Source of the DNA: JACRBR01 sp964371355
GTDB lineage: Bacteria; Chloroflexota; Dehalococcoidia; DSTF01; JACRBR01
Length of the DNA: 64,000 nt
Assembly: GCA_964371355.1 (NCBI GenBank)
Contig: CAYJMG010000015.1
Coordinates: 38,424-102,423 of the forward strand
Direction: 5' to 3'
The notes under the pieces are model-generated. The model made no database searches and was not told the DNA's origin. It was given only the letters and a program-made list of their open reading frames with translations. The position numbers and the translations under genes are program-made. Of the stretch, positions 44,464 through 52,968 are shown in pieces (positions within the stretch are counted from its first letter, which is position 1; every line of letters starts with the position of its first letter).

Positions 44464-44493
44464 TAACGCAGAGGCGCAGAGGACGCAGAGAAG
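44464..44493 (+). repeat. CGCAGAG-type short tandem repeat
   Basis: Units AACGCAGAGG, CGCAGAGGA and CGCAGAGAA follow each other between the isomerase and dehydrogenase genes. This CGCAGAG-rich string resembles intergenic repeats I recall from many unrelated bacterial genomes. Its last unit (AGAGAAGG) may serve as the ribosome-binding site of the next gene. Confidence 0.55.
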
Positions 44494-44502
44494 GATTTGG
44501 TC

Positions 44503-45555
44503 ATGCCTGAGGCACCACGGATCGCGGTTATTGGGGCGGGGTGGGCGGCGCGGATCGCGCATCTGCCGGCGTACACGGCGAACAGTGTCACGCCGGTGGC
44601 AATTGCGGACCTGAACACCGGGGTCGCGGACGTCGAGGCGAAGAAGCACCGGATCCCGACGGTGTACGCTGACTGGCGCGAGATGATCGCGAAGGAGAAG
44701 CCTGACGCGGTGAGCGTGTGCGTGCCGAACGTGTACCACCGTGAGCTGGTGCTGGGGTGTCTGGAGGCGGGGGCGCACGTGCTGTGCGAGAAGCCGCTGG
44801 CGACGAGCGTCGCCGAGGCGAAGGAGATGTTCGCGGCGGCGAAGGCGGCCGGGAAGCACCTGATGGCGGCGCAGAACTGGCGCTGGAACGAGAACTCGCG
44901 GGCGATCCGGCGGATCGTCGACAGCGGCGACATGGGCGAGATCTACTACGGCGAAGCGACGGCGCTGCGGCGGCTGGGCATCCCGACGTGGGGGCTGTTC
45001 CACTACAAACAGCACTCGCACGGCGGGGCGATGCTGGACGTCGGCGTGCACATGCTGGACCTGGCGGTGTACCTGATGAACAACCCGGCGCCTGTGCGCG
45101 TGTCGGCACAGATGGCGACGAAGTTCGGGCAGCGGCCGGAGATCGCCAAGCAGCTCCGGAACGCGTGGGATCCGGCGAAGTTCGACGTGGAGGACTTCGC
45201 GGTGGCGCTGGTGCACTTCGAGAACGGGGGATCGCTGCTCTTGCGGACGTCGTGGGCGACGCACATCGAGGGGGAGCAGTTCTCGGTGCGGCTGTGCGGC
45301 ACGGAGGCGGGTGCGACGACGATCCCGCCGGTGGTGTACCGGAACCACGCCGGCATCCCGGTCGACGAGAAGCTGCATGTCGCGCCCGCTGACTGGACGG
45401 CGTCGTACACGCGGGAGATCGCGCACTGGCTGCGGGTCATCCGCGGCGACGAGCAGCCGATGGTGAAGGCGGAAGAAACGCTGAACGTCCAGCGCATCAT
45501 CGAGGCGGCGTACCGGAGCGCCGAAGAAGGCCGCGACGTGGCGGTCGAGGCCTGA
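44503..45555 (+). CDS. Gfo/Idh/MocA family oxidoreductase
   Basis: The 350-residue NAD(P)-dependent dehydrogenase starts RIAVIGAGWAARIAHLPAY, has the EKP catalytic Lys in VLCEKPLAT, and the substrate-site D-x-x-x-H in LDVGVHMLDLAVYL. It probably oxidises or reduces a sugar or inositol carbon together with the upstream TIM barrel (53-bp gap). The ATG at 44503 is preferred to TTG 44497. Confidence 0.9.
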   Translation: MPEAPRIAVIGAGWAARIAHLPAYTANSVTPVAIADLNTGVADVEAKKHRIPTVYADWREMIAKEKPDAVSVCVPNVYHRELVLGCLEAGAHVLCEKPLATSVAEAKEMFAAAKAAGKHLMAAQNWRWNENSRAIRRIVDSGDMGEIYYGEATALRRLGIPTWGLFHYKQHSHGGAMLDVGVHMLDLAVYLMNNPAPVRVSAQMATKFGQRPEIAKQLRNAWDPAKFDVEDFAVALVHFENGGSLLLRTSWATHIEGEQFSVRLCGTEAGATTIPPVVYRNHAGIPVDEKLHVAPADWTASYTREIAHWLRVIRGDEQPMVKAEETLNVQRIIEAAYRSAEEGRDVAVEA

Positions 45556-45563
45556 TCGCAGAC

Positions 45564-45914
45564 GTGGACGCGGGTCTGTGGTATGTGGTGGCGTTCAGCC
45601 TCGCGACCGGCGTGATGATCCCGGCGTTCTGGATCCTGCTGCTGATCACCAGACAGATCCGCGAGCTGCGGAAGGGTCGCCGCGACATCTGGTTCCACAT
45701 CGTCGCCGAGATCGCGACGGGCGCGCTGCTGGTCGCCGGCGACAGCGGGGCGTCGTTCGCCTTGAGCGCGATGGGACTGGGGGCGCTGGTCTACACGCTG
45801 ATCCAGTCGCCGGGGTACTACGTCGACCGGCGGGAGTGGCCGATGGTAGGGCTGTTTGCGGTCACGTGGTTGGCGTCCGTGCCGGCAATCGCGCTGCTTC
45901 TGGCGTCGGCCTGA
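45564..45914 (+). CDS. Small integral membrane protein
   Basis: A 116-residue protein with about four hydrophobic segments (residues 5-28, 43-62, 66-82, 95-115) and a basic first loop (RQIRELRKGRRD). It starts with GTG 8 bp after the oxidoreductase stop, so it may be co-transcribed. No family recognised. Confidence 0.6.
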   Translation: MDAGLWYVVAFSLATGVMIPAFWILLLITRQIRELRKGRRDIWFHIVAEIATGALLVAGDSGASFALSAMGLGALVYTLIQSPGYYVDRREWPMVGLFAVTWLASVPAIALLLASA

Positions 45915-45934
45915 CGTCGGCTAACCCCGTTCGA

Positions 45935-47173
45935 CTATCCGCGCCATGTGCCCTGCGCCACCGACGGCACGAAGCCGGTGAGGTCGGCCGGGAAGGCGAT
46001 CGTCCGGCCCTCCTCGGCTGAGCGGTAGCAGGCCATGAGGACCTCGGTGACGGCGAGGCCGTCGTGCCAGTTCTCGTCGGGCATGCGGCCGGCGAGGAAT
46101 GCCTGGACCATGTGCCGGTTCTCGTTGGTGTAGCCGTAGACGCCGGGCTCGTCGGCGATCACGGGCATGAGGCCCTGCTCAGCGTTCTGCTTCTCGACCA
46201 GGTCCTCGCCCTCGGGCCCCTGCACGCGGCGGCTGAGGAAGACGCTGAGGTCGGTGCTGAGGCTGTCCACCTGCATCGCGTACTCGGGGCCCAGCAGCTC
46301 GGCGCGGAGGCGGAGGGCGGGGCCGACGAAGCTCCACGATGTCGTGGCCTCGACAAGCAGCGTCTCGCCACCCGGGGCGCGCAGCTTCACGGCGGCGCGG
46401 GCGAAATCCTCGGCCGGGGCGCGGCTGTAGTCGACGGCGCCGGCGTAGCGCTCGTGGAGCAGCTCGGCGTATTCCTTGCGGGTCCACTTCAGCGAGGCGA
46501 TCTGCGCGTTCACCTCCTCGACGTGGAGCGCCGTGCGAGGTTCGTCGGGGCCGGTGAGGAGGAAGCGGGCGGCCTCGTAGCTGTGGCAAAGCATGTCGTT
46601 GAGGACGCCTCCACCCTGGCGCACACCGTCCCAGAACCACGGCATGTGTGGGCCGCTGTGTTCCTCGGCGGCGCGGGCGAGGTACGGGCGACCGGCGATG
46701 GGCACGGCGCGGCGCCAGATGATGTCCTTGCCGCGGACGATCGCCGGTTCGAACACCTGGTTCTCGAGGTAGCCGTGCAGCACGGGCACCGACTCGATCA
46801 GTTCGACGAGGCGCTTCGCTTCGGCGAGGTTGCGGGCGAGGGGCTTCTCACAGGCGATGCCGATGAGGCTTCCCTTGCCGCTCTTCAGCGTCTGAACGAT
46901 CTCCTCGACGACGGCGACGCGCGTGTCGTTGGTCGTGGCGATCCAGAGGGCGTGGACCTCAGGGTTGGCGACCAGGTCGGCCACGGAGGACGCGAGGTGC
47001 ACGTCGCCGGCGACACCGATGTCGCGGGCCATGGCGGCGAGGGACTCGGCGTGGGCGCGGGTGGGACTAAAGACGCCGGTGACGTCGCAGTCGCGCACGC
47101 TGACGAGGCTCTGGGCGTGGAAGCGGTTCATGAAGCCCGCGCCGACGAACCCGATGCCCAACCGCTTTGCCAT
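45935..47173 (-). CDS. Gfo/Idh/MocA family oxidoreductase
   Basis: The 412-residue dehydrogenase starts RLGIGFVGAGFMNRFHAQSL, with the EKP motif in ACEKPLARNLAEA and the substrate-side GGVLNDMLCHSYEAARFLL. It is longer than the first dehydrogenase of the locus and only distantly similar to it. It converges on the 43665-45914 genes. GGGAGG lies 6 nt upstream of the ATG. Its promoter region may be shared with the gene at 47370, where three TTAA half-sites occur. Confidence 0.88.
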   Translation of the reverse strand: MAKRLGIGFVGAGFMNRFHAQSLVSVRDCDVTGVFSPTRAHAESLAAMARDIGVAGDVHLASSVADLVANPEVHALWIATTNDTRVAVVEEIVQTLKSGKGSLIGIACEKPLARNLAEAKRLVELIESVPVLHGYLENQVFEPAIVRGKDIIWRRAVPIAGRPYLARAAEEHSGPHMPWFWDGVRQGGGVLNDMLCHSYEAARFLLTGPDEPRTALHVEEVNAQIASLKWTRKEYAELLHERYAGAVDYSRAPAEDFARAAVKLRAPGGETLLVEATTSWSFVGPALRLRAELLGPEYAMQVDSLSTDLSVFLSRRVQGPEGEDLVEKQNAEQGLMPVIADEPGVYGYTNENRHMVQAFLAGRMPDENWHDGLAVTEVLMACYRSAEEGRTIAFPADLTGFVPSVAQGTWRG

Positions 47174-47289
47174 GGTGCGCCTCCCGGTGCGAATGGGGCC
47201 CCGCGCTTACAGCGCGCCGCCTCCCTGGACTCGGTGACCGCGCCGCATCGTGGCATGCCGGCGCATCAGACGCCATCAGGTTCGGGACT

Positions 47290-47317
47290 TTAACGGTTGG
47301 TTAAGGTGGGTTAACGG
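47290..47317. promoter_or_regulatory. Three phased TTAA-type half-sites (operator candidate)
   Basis: TTAACGG at 47290, GGTTAAGG at 47299 and GGGTTAACGG at 47308 place TTAA at 47290, 47301 and 47311. The sites are 11 and 10 bp apart, on one face of the helix. They lie in the gap between the divergent genes at 47173 and 47370. Confidence 0.45.
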
Positions 47318-47369
47318 CGGACATAAGCCGGATCCGCGCCGGCCGCACGCGGGATAGGATCCGGGTGCT

Positions 47370-47609
47370 ATGCATGCACCAGTCCTGCAACCCAACCGCG
47401 CGTCAATCGTCGAAGTGGACGCGCGTGTCACCAGGTGCGTCGTCGATGGGTGCGGCGGAACCGTCGTCCGGCACTCGCTCGGTGGGGGGCAGTCGATCGA
47501 CCGCTGCACGCGCTGTTTCCGCCGGTACCAGTTGCGGAGCGGGGAGCTGACGCGCCCGGGCGCGTTCCGGCGTTTCCTCAACGACTTCGTCACCTGGCGG
47601 GACGACTGA
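47370..47609 (+). CDS. Small zinc-ribbon-like protein
   Basis: A 79-residue protein with a C-x4-C (RCVVDGCGG) and a C-x2-C (DRCTRCFRR) about 20 residues apart, a plausible zinc ribbon, followed by a basic helix ending VTWRDD. TAGGAT lies 9 nt before the ATG and no Shine-Dalgarno is clear. Its divergence from a dehydrogenase suggests a DNA-binding or chaperone-like role, but nothing more can be said. Confidence 0.55.
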   Translation: MHAPVLQPNRASIVEVDARVTRCVVDGCGGTVVRHSLGGGQSIDRCTRCFRRYQLRSGELTRPGAFRRFLNDFVTWRDD

Positions 47610-47702
47610 AGGCCAGTCCACGGATGACCATCAGCTAGGGTGCCAGGCCTGGATCGGCGCGCCTCATGCCCCACGTACGATGGGACTGGTGCAGTTTCGC
47701 TG

Positions 47703-48833
47703 TCAGGGACCGGGTGTGACCGGTGTTGGCGTGTCGGTGGCGAGGGTCGTAGGTGTCGCCGTGTTGGGCTGCGGGGTGTTCGCGATCGTGCGCGTGGGAG
47801 TCGGGGTTTTCGTCGGCTTCGGTGTCTTCGTTGGTTTCGGCGTGTCCGTAGCGTCGACTGCCGGGGTTGCGGTGGGCGGCGGGGCGACGGGCTCGGCGCC
47901 CGGCGCATTAGCGCTGAGATAGCCGACGGTCTCGCCCCGCGTCACGCCCAGCCGCCAGATCGAAACTTCATACTGCCCCAGCTCCCACGCGCGGTGCGTA
48001 AACTGCGGCCATGTCTCCGGGTCGGACGCCGCGCCCTGTCCGATGGGGATGATGGGCCGCTCGTACGGGGCGAGCACCTGTGCGGTCGCGTCGAGCAAGA
48101 ACTCCGGAGTCGTCCCTTCGGGCGGCAGCGTGAAGCCCGCGGCGCGATATCCGTCGTGGTTGCCGGGGGTGTTGAAGGTGTCCCAGTACAACTGCGGCCA
48201 GATGCCGTCGCTGAGCGAGACGAATTCGGGCATCGGTACCAGGTTGATGCGCCACGGGCGGGGGTCGACCGAGATGTCGACCCGGCCGTACGGCGAGAGT
48301 GCCCGCAGCCGGTCGCCGAAGCGGCGCGCGTCGTCGGGCGTGCCGGACCAGAACCCGGAGCCACCCTCAAGGTCGATCACGAGCGTGCGGGCGCCGCCGG
48401 CCAGCACCTCCGCGCACATCTCGGCCTCGCGTTCGGGGTCGATGCCCTTCACCACGCACCAAGCGTGGTAGGGGATGCCGCGGTCCTCGAAGTACAGGCC
48501 CACGTTTCGCGCGCGTTCGGGGCCGGTGATGGCGTCGGGGTGGTGGTCGTACTTCGCCATCCAGTCGAGGCCGTCGTGCGTCTTCATCACGACACCGACG
48601 CCACCGCCCTGCACCTGCTGGGCGATAGAGTCGAGGCCGCCGTCACTGGCGAATTGCCATACCCACACCGTGTGGTTGAGGAACCGCCCCTGCTTGTCCT
48701 GCTGGATCTTGCGGACCATGTACGGGTCGCATTGCGAGACGCCCAGACTCACCGCCGCGCCGACGGTGGCCGCGGACGCTGCCAGGAACCTGCGACGCGT
48801 CAGTGCCCGCCCCAGAATGCCGCCATCTCCCAT
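47703..48833 (-). CDS. Tat-exported TIM-barrel protein with Thr/Pro-rich tail
   Basis: The 376-residue protein has a twin-arginine signal (LTRRRFLAASAATVGAAVSLG). A barrel-like domain of about 260 residues follows (VVMKTHDGLDWMAKYD, YHAWCVVKGIDPEREAEM, TLVIDLEGGSGFWSG, DGIWPQLYWDTFN). The C-terminal stalk of about 60 residues is made of TPxPTKTP repeats. DLEGG and the ordered strands resemble glycoside-hydrolase/lysozyme-like barrels and the cytosolic protein at 5770-6597. It should act outside the membrane. GGAGG lies 8 nt before the ATG. Confidence 0.72.
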   Translation of the reverse strand: MGDGGILGRALTRRRFLAASAATVGAAVSLGVSQCDPYMVRKIQQDKQGRFLNHTVWVWQFASDGGLDSIAQQVQGGGVGVVMKTHDGLDWMAKYDHHPDAITGPERARNVGLYFEDRGIPYHAWCVVKGIDPEREAEMCAEVLAGGARTLVIDLEGGSGFWSGTPDDARRFGDRLRALSPYGRVDISVDPRPWRINLVPMPEFVSLSDGIWPQLYWDTFNTPGNHDGYRAAGFTLPPEGTTPEFLLDATAQVLAPYERPIIPIGQGAASDPETWPQFTHRAWELGQYEVSIWRLGVTRGETVGYLSANAPGAEPVAPPPTATPAVDATDTPKPTKTPKPTKTPTPTRTIANTPQPNTATPTTLATDTPTPVTPGP

Positions 48834-48985
48834 CAACCGACCTCCTTGCCACAACCCGGGCGCATTCAAGAAGGAAATCTAGCAGACCTGACGGTACGTT
48901 TTCTAGTGGGTTGATCCCCTGTCTGCTGTCCGCGTGCCGGTTTTGCAACACGGGAACCCGTCAGGACCGAAAGGTTCTGTGATGA

Positions 48986-49474
48986 TCAGGCCTGCGGGAC
49001 GCCGGAGTCCGCGGCCTTCCGCATCACGTTGGTGTTCGCAGCCATGTCGCCCAGCCGCTGGTGCTGCTTGCTGGCGGCGATCGCGATGATGCCGGCCAGG
49101 TACAGGAACGGGAGGCCGTCGATGAGGCGGAGTAGCGTCCGCACCGCGACCTGGCCGAACGTCAGCGGCTTCCCCGCGAGTGAGACGACTTCGAGCCCCA
49201 TCACGAGCTTGCCCACCGTCTGGCGCAGGGTGACCTCGAGGATCGTGTAGTAGGCCAACACGATGACGACGTACAGAGCCAAGGGCCACCCCGTCAGGTT
49301 GATCCAGAAGCCGGTCGTTTCGCCGTTGCCGGTCTCCCTCGTACCGGTTTCGGCCTGGCCAAAGGCAACCGACATGACCACAAAGACGACGGCCAGGATC
49401 GCCACGTCGATCAGCGCGGCGACGATCCGCCGCCCGGTGATGTTCTCCTGCGTCGCTGTCGGTGGTGCGTCCAC
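48986..49474 (-). CDS. RDD family membrane protein
   Basis: The 162-residue protein has the RDD pattern: RRIVAALIDVAILAVVFVVMSVAF (first membrane segment with Arg and Asp), a second segment around LALYVVIVLAYYTILEV, TVGKLVMGLEVVSL, and a last segment in LRLIDGLPFLYLAGIIAIA. RDD proteins are of uncertain function, with some linked to ion or small-molecule transport. It starts at GTG 49474. The gap 48834-48985 holds no gene. Confidence 0.85.
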   Translation of the reverse strand: MDAPPTATQENITGRRIVAALIDVAILAVVFVVMSVAFGQAETGTRETGNGETTGFWINLTGWPLALYVVIVLAYYTILEVTLRQTVGKLVMGLEVVSLAGKPLTFGQVAVRTLLRLIDGLPFLYLAGIIAIAASKQHQRLGDMAANTNVMRKAADSGVPQA

Positions 49475-49546
49475 GGCTCGCTCTCCCTGCGAATCAGCGG
49501 GTTGGCTCCCACGCGAATCTACAGTGATGGCGCCGTCGCGTCAATT

Positions 49547-50134
49547 TCAGATACGCCGGGCCCGGTAGGCACCCGCGCGCAGGGCCGCGAAGAAAGATGG
49601 CTCGTCCTGGACGGCCGTCGCGAACTCGGTTGCGCACACTCCTACTTCCCGCACCGAATGGGCGTCGCTGCCGCCGATGCCCGGCAGCCGCAGTCCGCGC
49701 GCCAGGTGCACCGCGTGGTCGTTCTGCAGCATGCCTTCGGTGCCGTTCTGCGCCTCGACCGAGTCGAAGTAGTGGCCCAGGTCGGCGGGCGGCATCGTGC
49801 CGTAGCGGCGGCTGGGGTGGGCCAGGAACATGAGGGCGCCGTCGTCGCGCACCCGCAGCCGCAGCTCGTCGAGGGTGGCCATGGCGGGATGGTGGCACTG
49901 GGCTCCGAACACGAGCACGTGCCCCACCTCCGTCGTGACCTCCATCCCGCGGAGGACCAGGAAGTCCATGTCCGCGGCCACGCGCTCGACGGCCTCCAGC
50001 TCCCAGAGCGCGTCGTGCTCGGTGATGCAGACACCGTCAAGGCCGCGAGCACGGGCGGCGCGCACGAGGGCGTCGGGCGTGAGGGCACTGCAGGCGGAGT
50101 GGACGCGGGTGTGGCAGTGCAGGTCGATCAGCAT
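49547..50134 (-). CDS. PHP domain phosphoesterase-like protein
   Basis: The 195-residue protein shows the PHP metal motifs: DLHCHTRVHSACS, ITEHDAL, FLAHPSRR and GGSDAHSV. It is probably a metal-dependent phosphoesterase acting on nucleotides or phosphosugars. ATG 50134 directly precedes the LIDLHCH strand. It is in line with the neighbouring reverse-strand genes but separated by 72 bp from the next. Confidence 0.85.
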   Translation of the reverse strand: MLIDLHCHTRVHSACSALTPDALVRAARARGLDGVCITEHDALWELEAVERVAADMDFLVLRGMEVTTEVGHVLVFGAQCHHPAMATLDELRLRVRDDGALMFLAHPSRRYGTMPPADLGHYFDSVEAQNGTEGMLQNDHAVHLARGLRLPGIGGSDAHSVREVGVCATEFATAVQDEPSFFAALRAGAYRARRI

Positions 50135-50206
50135 GGACGCCACCCACAAAGAAGGGCCGCCACTGCGGCGACCCCGGAATCTACAACCCAGAGCCGACGC
50201 GCACGC

Positions 50207-50956
50207 CTACTGCCAGCCGGAGCGGGCGCCGCGGGTCATCCCGAGCGGGCCGATGGGCCAGTTGTAACCGAGCTGCATGACGGCGTCGATGTCCTCGGCG
50301 CTGGCGATTCCTTCTTCGAGCACCTTGCGCGCTTCGGCGACCATCGCGAAGTAGATGCGGTTGCCGACGAAGCCGTACTTTCCGGGCGCGTCCTTGACAC
50401 GGATCGGCACCTTCCCCAGCTTCTGCGTGAGCGCGACCATCGTGTCGATGGTCTGCTGCGAAGTCTCGGGCGCGTAGATGATCTCGATCGGCTTCATGAT
50501 GAAGGCGGGGCTGAACCAGTGGAAGCCGATGAACCTATCGCGGCGGGCGACAGCCTTGTTCAGGTCGCCGATCGCGAAGCCCGACGTGTTCGACGCGAAG
50601 ATCGCATCTTTTTTCACCAGGTTGTCCAGCTCGGTGAAAACGCTCTTCTTGAGATCGAGGTTCTCCGGCACGGCCTCGACGATCAGGTCGCAGTCGCGGA
50701 GGTCGCCGACGTCCTGCGTGAACGACAGCCGCTCCACCGTCGCGTCGAAGTCCGCTTGCGACAACTTGCCGCGGTCGACGGCGCCCTTCAGGCCGAAGCG
50801 GCCCTCGATCATGGAGGCGCGGGTCCTTTCGATGAGGTCGTCGTTGAGGTCGCGTACGATGGTGTTGAAGCCGCCGGCGATGAAGGTCTGGGCGATGCCG
50901 CCGCCCATGACGCCGCCGCCCATCACCCCCACCCGCTTGATGTCATCCACGCTCAT
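50207..50956 (-). CDS. 3-hydroxyacyl-CoA dehydrogenase, short C-terminal domain
   Basis: The 249-residue enzyme has the NAD loop GVMGGGVMGGGIAQ, SNTSGFAIGDL, the catalytic His in FIGFHWFSPAF, and the C-terminal domain start GKYGFVGNRIYFAMVAEA. The end (GYNWPIGPLGMTRGARSGWQ) stops about 30-35 residues before the usual length of 280-285, removing the last helices that help form the dimer. The same reading frame simply ends here with no sign of a frameshift. It probably oxidises 3-hydroxybutyryl-CoA-like substrates. GAGGAAC lies before the ATG. Confidence 0.85.
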   Translation of the reverse strand: MSVDDIKRVGVMGGGVMGGGIAQTFIAGGFNTIVRDLNDDLIERTRASMIEGRFGLKGAVDRGKLSQADFDATVERLSFTQDVGDLRDCDLIVEAVPENLDLKKSVFTELDNLVKKDAIFASNTSGFAIGDLNKAVARRDRFIGFHWFSPAFIMKPIEIIYAPETSQQTIDTMVALTQKLGKVPIRVKDAPGKYGFVGNRIYFAMVAEARKVLEEGIASAEDIDAVMQLGYNWPIGPLGMTRGARSGWQ

Positions 50957-50984
50957 GGTTCCTCGCTCCCAGCCTGCTCACGTC

Positions 50985-51030
50985 TCACATCAATCCTAAC
51001 GAACCCCAACGACTAACGACCAGCGACTAT
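50985..51030. repeat. AACGACC/TAACGAC heptamer array
   Basis: Units like CTAACGA, CCAACGA, CTAACGA and CCAGCGA follow each other between the genes ending at 51027 and starting at 50956. A sister array (TAACCCC, TAACGAC, CAACGGC, CAACGAC) lies at 62879-62912. Confidence 0.5.
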
Positions 51031-52361
51031 GAGACCAGCCTTCGCACCGTCTCGAAGAGCACCTGGCAGCCCAGGCGCATGTTCTCGACGGTGATGCGCT
51101 CGTTGTGGCCGTGCACGGTCATGGCTTCGTTCAACTCCAGCAGGTATGGGATGAAGCCATAGGAGGTGACACCGTTGCGGCGGAAGACGCGGGAGTCGGT
51201 GAAGCCGGAGGAGACACTGGGCAGGACGAACGCCTCCTCGACGGTGTCGCGCACAACGTTCTCGATGATGCCGAACAGCTCGGTGTCGATGGGCGACGAC
51301 GGTGTGCTGGAGACGAAGATGGGCTCGACGCGTACCTTCGGGTCGTCGATGACATCGCGCAGCCGCTGCGTAAAGGCGTCGGGATCCTCGCCCGGGAGCA
51401 GGCGGATGTCCAGCGTGGCCTCGGCGATGCCGGGGATCACGTTGTGCTTCATGCCTGAGTGCAGGCTCGTGGTGCTCACGGTGTTCGTAAGGATGGCCTT
51501 CGCGAGCAGGTTCTCCGTGCCAAGCTTTCCGAGCATCTCGTCGGTGGGCTCGTCCTGCAGGATACGGCCGCGCCAGAGCCTGTCGAAGTACTCGCGCAGC
51601 TCCGGCACGACGGTCACGGGGCGCGACCACTCCTGGATGCGGTTGAGGGCGCGTATGAGGCGCTCGAGGGCGTTGTCGGGATGAGGGACGCTACCGTGGC
51701 CGGGCCGGCCCTCGGCGATGAGCTTGAGCCAGAGCGGCCCCTTCTCGCTGATCGAGCAATTGAAGGCGGGGCGCCGCACGCCGAAGACCTCGGCCTGGCC
51801 CCAGCCGCCCTCGTTGATCACGTACTCGGCGTCGAGCGTCTCTGGATGGTGTTTCGCCATCCACTCGATGCCCCACTCGCCCCCGGCCTCCTCGTCGGCG
51901 AGCGCCATGTAGACGATGTCGCGGGTGTGGGGGATGCTGTGGCGCTTGATGATGAACATCGCCAGCAGCTCCATGATGCACATGGACTTCATGTCGAGCG
52001 CGCCGCGTCCGTAGACCACGCCATCGACGACGGCGCCGGAGAACGGCTCGAAATCCCAGTACTGCCGCTCGACGGGCACGACGTCCGTGTGGTTGAGGAG
52101 GATCAGCGGCGCCTTCGTGCCGTCGCCCGCCATCGTCGCCGTCATGTTCATGCGATCGGCGCCGTGCTCGCGGGCGTCGGAGGCGTCGTAGAAGGCGATG
52201 TTGTCGATGCCCTCGGCGCGGAAGAGGCCGGCCAGCCAGTCGCAGGCAGCCTTCTCGCGCCCCGGCGGGTTCGAGGTGTCGATGCGGATGAACTCCGAAA
52301 GGAGGCGCGTGGCCTCTTCGGTGATCGCGTCCCAGTCGATGTTTGCCGCGCTGCCCGCCAT
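51027..52361 (-). CDS. M20 family metallopeptidase
   Basis: The 444-residue enzyme has the M20 zinc motifs: LLNHTDVVPV (His/Asp), GRGALDMKSM, the general base Glu in ADEEAGGEWG, and GHNERI near the C-terminus with its metal His. It is a carboxypeptidase/deacylase such as ArgE, DapE or an aminoacylase; the exact substrate is not evident. ATG 52361 is chosen with GGAAGGG 7 nt upstream; an earlier ATG at 52397 is possible. Confidence 0.88.
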   Translation of the reverse strand: MAGSAANIDWDAITEEATRLLSEFIRIDTSNPPGREKAACDWLAGLFRAEGIDNIAFYDASDAREHGADRMNMTATMAGDGTKAPLILLNHTDVVPVERQYWDFEPFSGAVVDGVVYGRGALDMKSMCIMELLAMFIIKRHSIPHTRDIVYMALADEEAGGEWGIEWMAKHHPETLDAEYVINEGGWGQAEVFGVRRPAFNCSISEKGPLWLKLIAEGRPGHGSVPHPDNALERLIRALNRIQEWSRPVTVVPELREYFDRLWRGRILQDEPTDEMLGKLGTENLLAKAILTNTVSTTSLHSGMKHNVIPGIAEATLDIRLLPGEDPDAFTQRLRDVIDDPKVRVEPIFVSSTPSSPIDTELFGIIENVVRDTVEEAFVLPSVSSGFTDSRVFRRNGVTSYGFIPYLLELNEAMTVHGHNERITVENMRLGCQVLFETVRRLVS

Positions 52362-52565
52362 GTCCGCATCCCTTCCGTAGTTAACGACGCCAGTCATGGC
52401 GCCCGATTCGCGTGATTCTACGCCCGAATCCCGCTCTGGAGCGAGACGCACCGGCGGATGTCAGCCCGATCTCAGGCCCGCATCATTGGGCGGAGGCCGC
52501 GCGGCATCGACAATGAAAGCGGACCGGCGGCTCGTCGCGTCCGTCGGATCCGGAGGAGGCCCACT

Positions 52566-52652
52566 TTGCGCACCGTCTTCGTCATCCTGGCCCTCACGTA
52601 CGTAGCCCTGGCGATGGGCGCGTCGCTGTTCCTGCGAATGCCGGTGCGCTGA
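52566..52652 (+). CDS. Very small single-pass membrane protein
   Basis: A 28-residue product, MRTVFVILALTYVALAMGASLFLRMPVR, would span the membrane once with an Arg at each end. A strong GGAGGAGG lies 6 nt before the TTG start, better than that of most genes here. The reading frame is short and the family unknown, so it rests on the ribosome-binding site and hydrophobicity. Confidence 0.4.
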   Translation: MRTVFVILALTYVALAMGASLFLRMPVR

Positions 52653-52691
52653 GGTGCTGGCCGGCCCTGCCGGGGCTGGCCGCCGGCTTGC

Positions 52692-52697
52692 TACCCT
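52692..52697 (+). promoter_or_regulatory. -10 box (TACCCT) of a likely leaderless transcript
   Basis: TACCCT ends 6 nt before the GTG at 52704, with no Shine-Dalgarno. Confidence 0.4.
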
Positions 52698-52703
52698 GAC
52701 CCC

Positions 52704-52931
52704 GTGAAAGTGAGCGAGGAGCGCCGGCAGGCCTACCTGGCGGCCCACGACGACTGGCAGCGGAAGCTGGAGGAGCTTCACGAGGTCCTCCTTGAAGGGA
52801 TCCGCACGCCAGTCGGCGACCAGTTCAAGGGCTTGCTGAACCGCGAGTCGCGCGCCTTCGAGAAGTACCAGCAGGCCCGCCTGGAGCTGCTGGGCATCCC
52901 GCAGCCCGCCGATAGCCCCTTCGGCGACTGA
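52704..52931 (+). CDS. Small helical hypothetical protein
   Basis: A 75-residue, all-helical charged protein (EERRQAYLAAHDDWQRKLEEL, FKGLLNRESRAFEKYQQARL) with a short Pro-rich end. It starts with GTG 6 nt after a TACCCT box. It lies 37 bp before ccdA. No family recognised. Confidence 0.65.
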   Translation: MKVSEERRQAYLAAHDDWQRKLEELHEVLLEGIRTPVGDQFKGLLNRESRAFEKYQQARLELLGIPQPADSPFGD

Positions 52932-52968
52932 TGCTGCCCCAGGGACCAGCGACCACGGACGAAGACGC

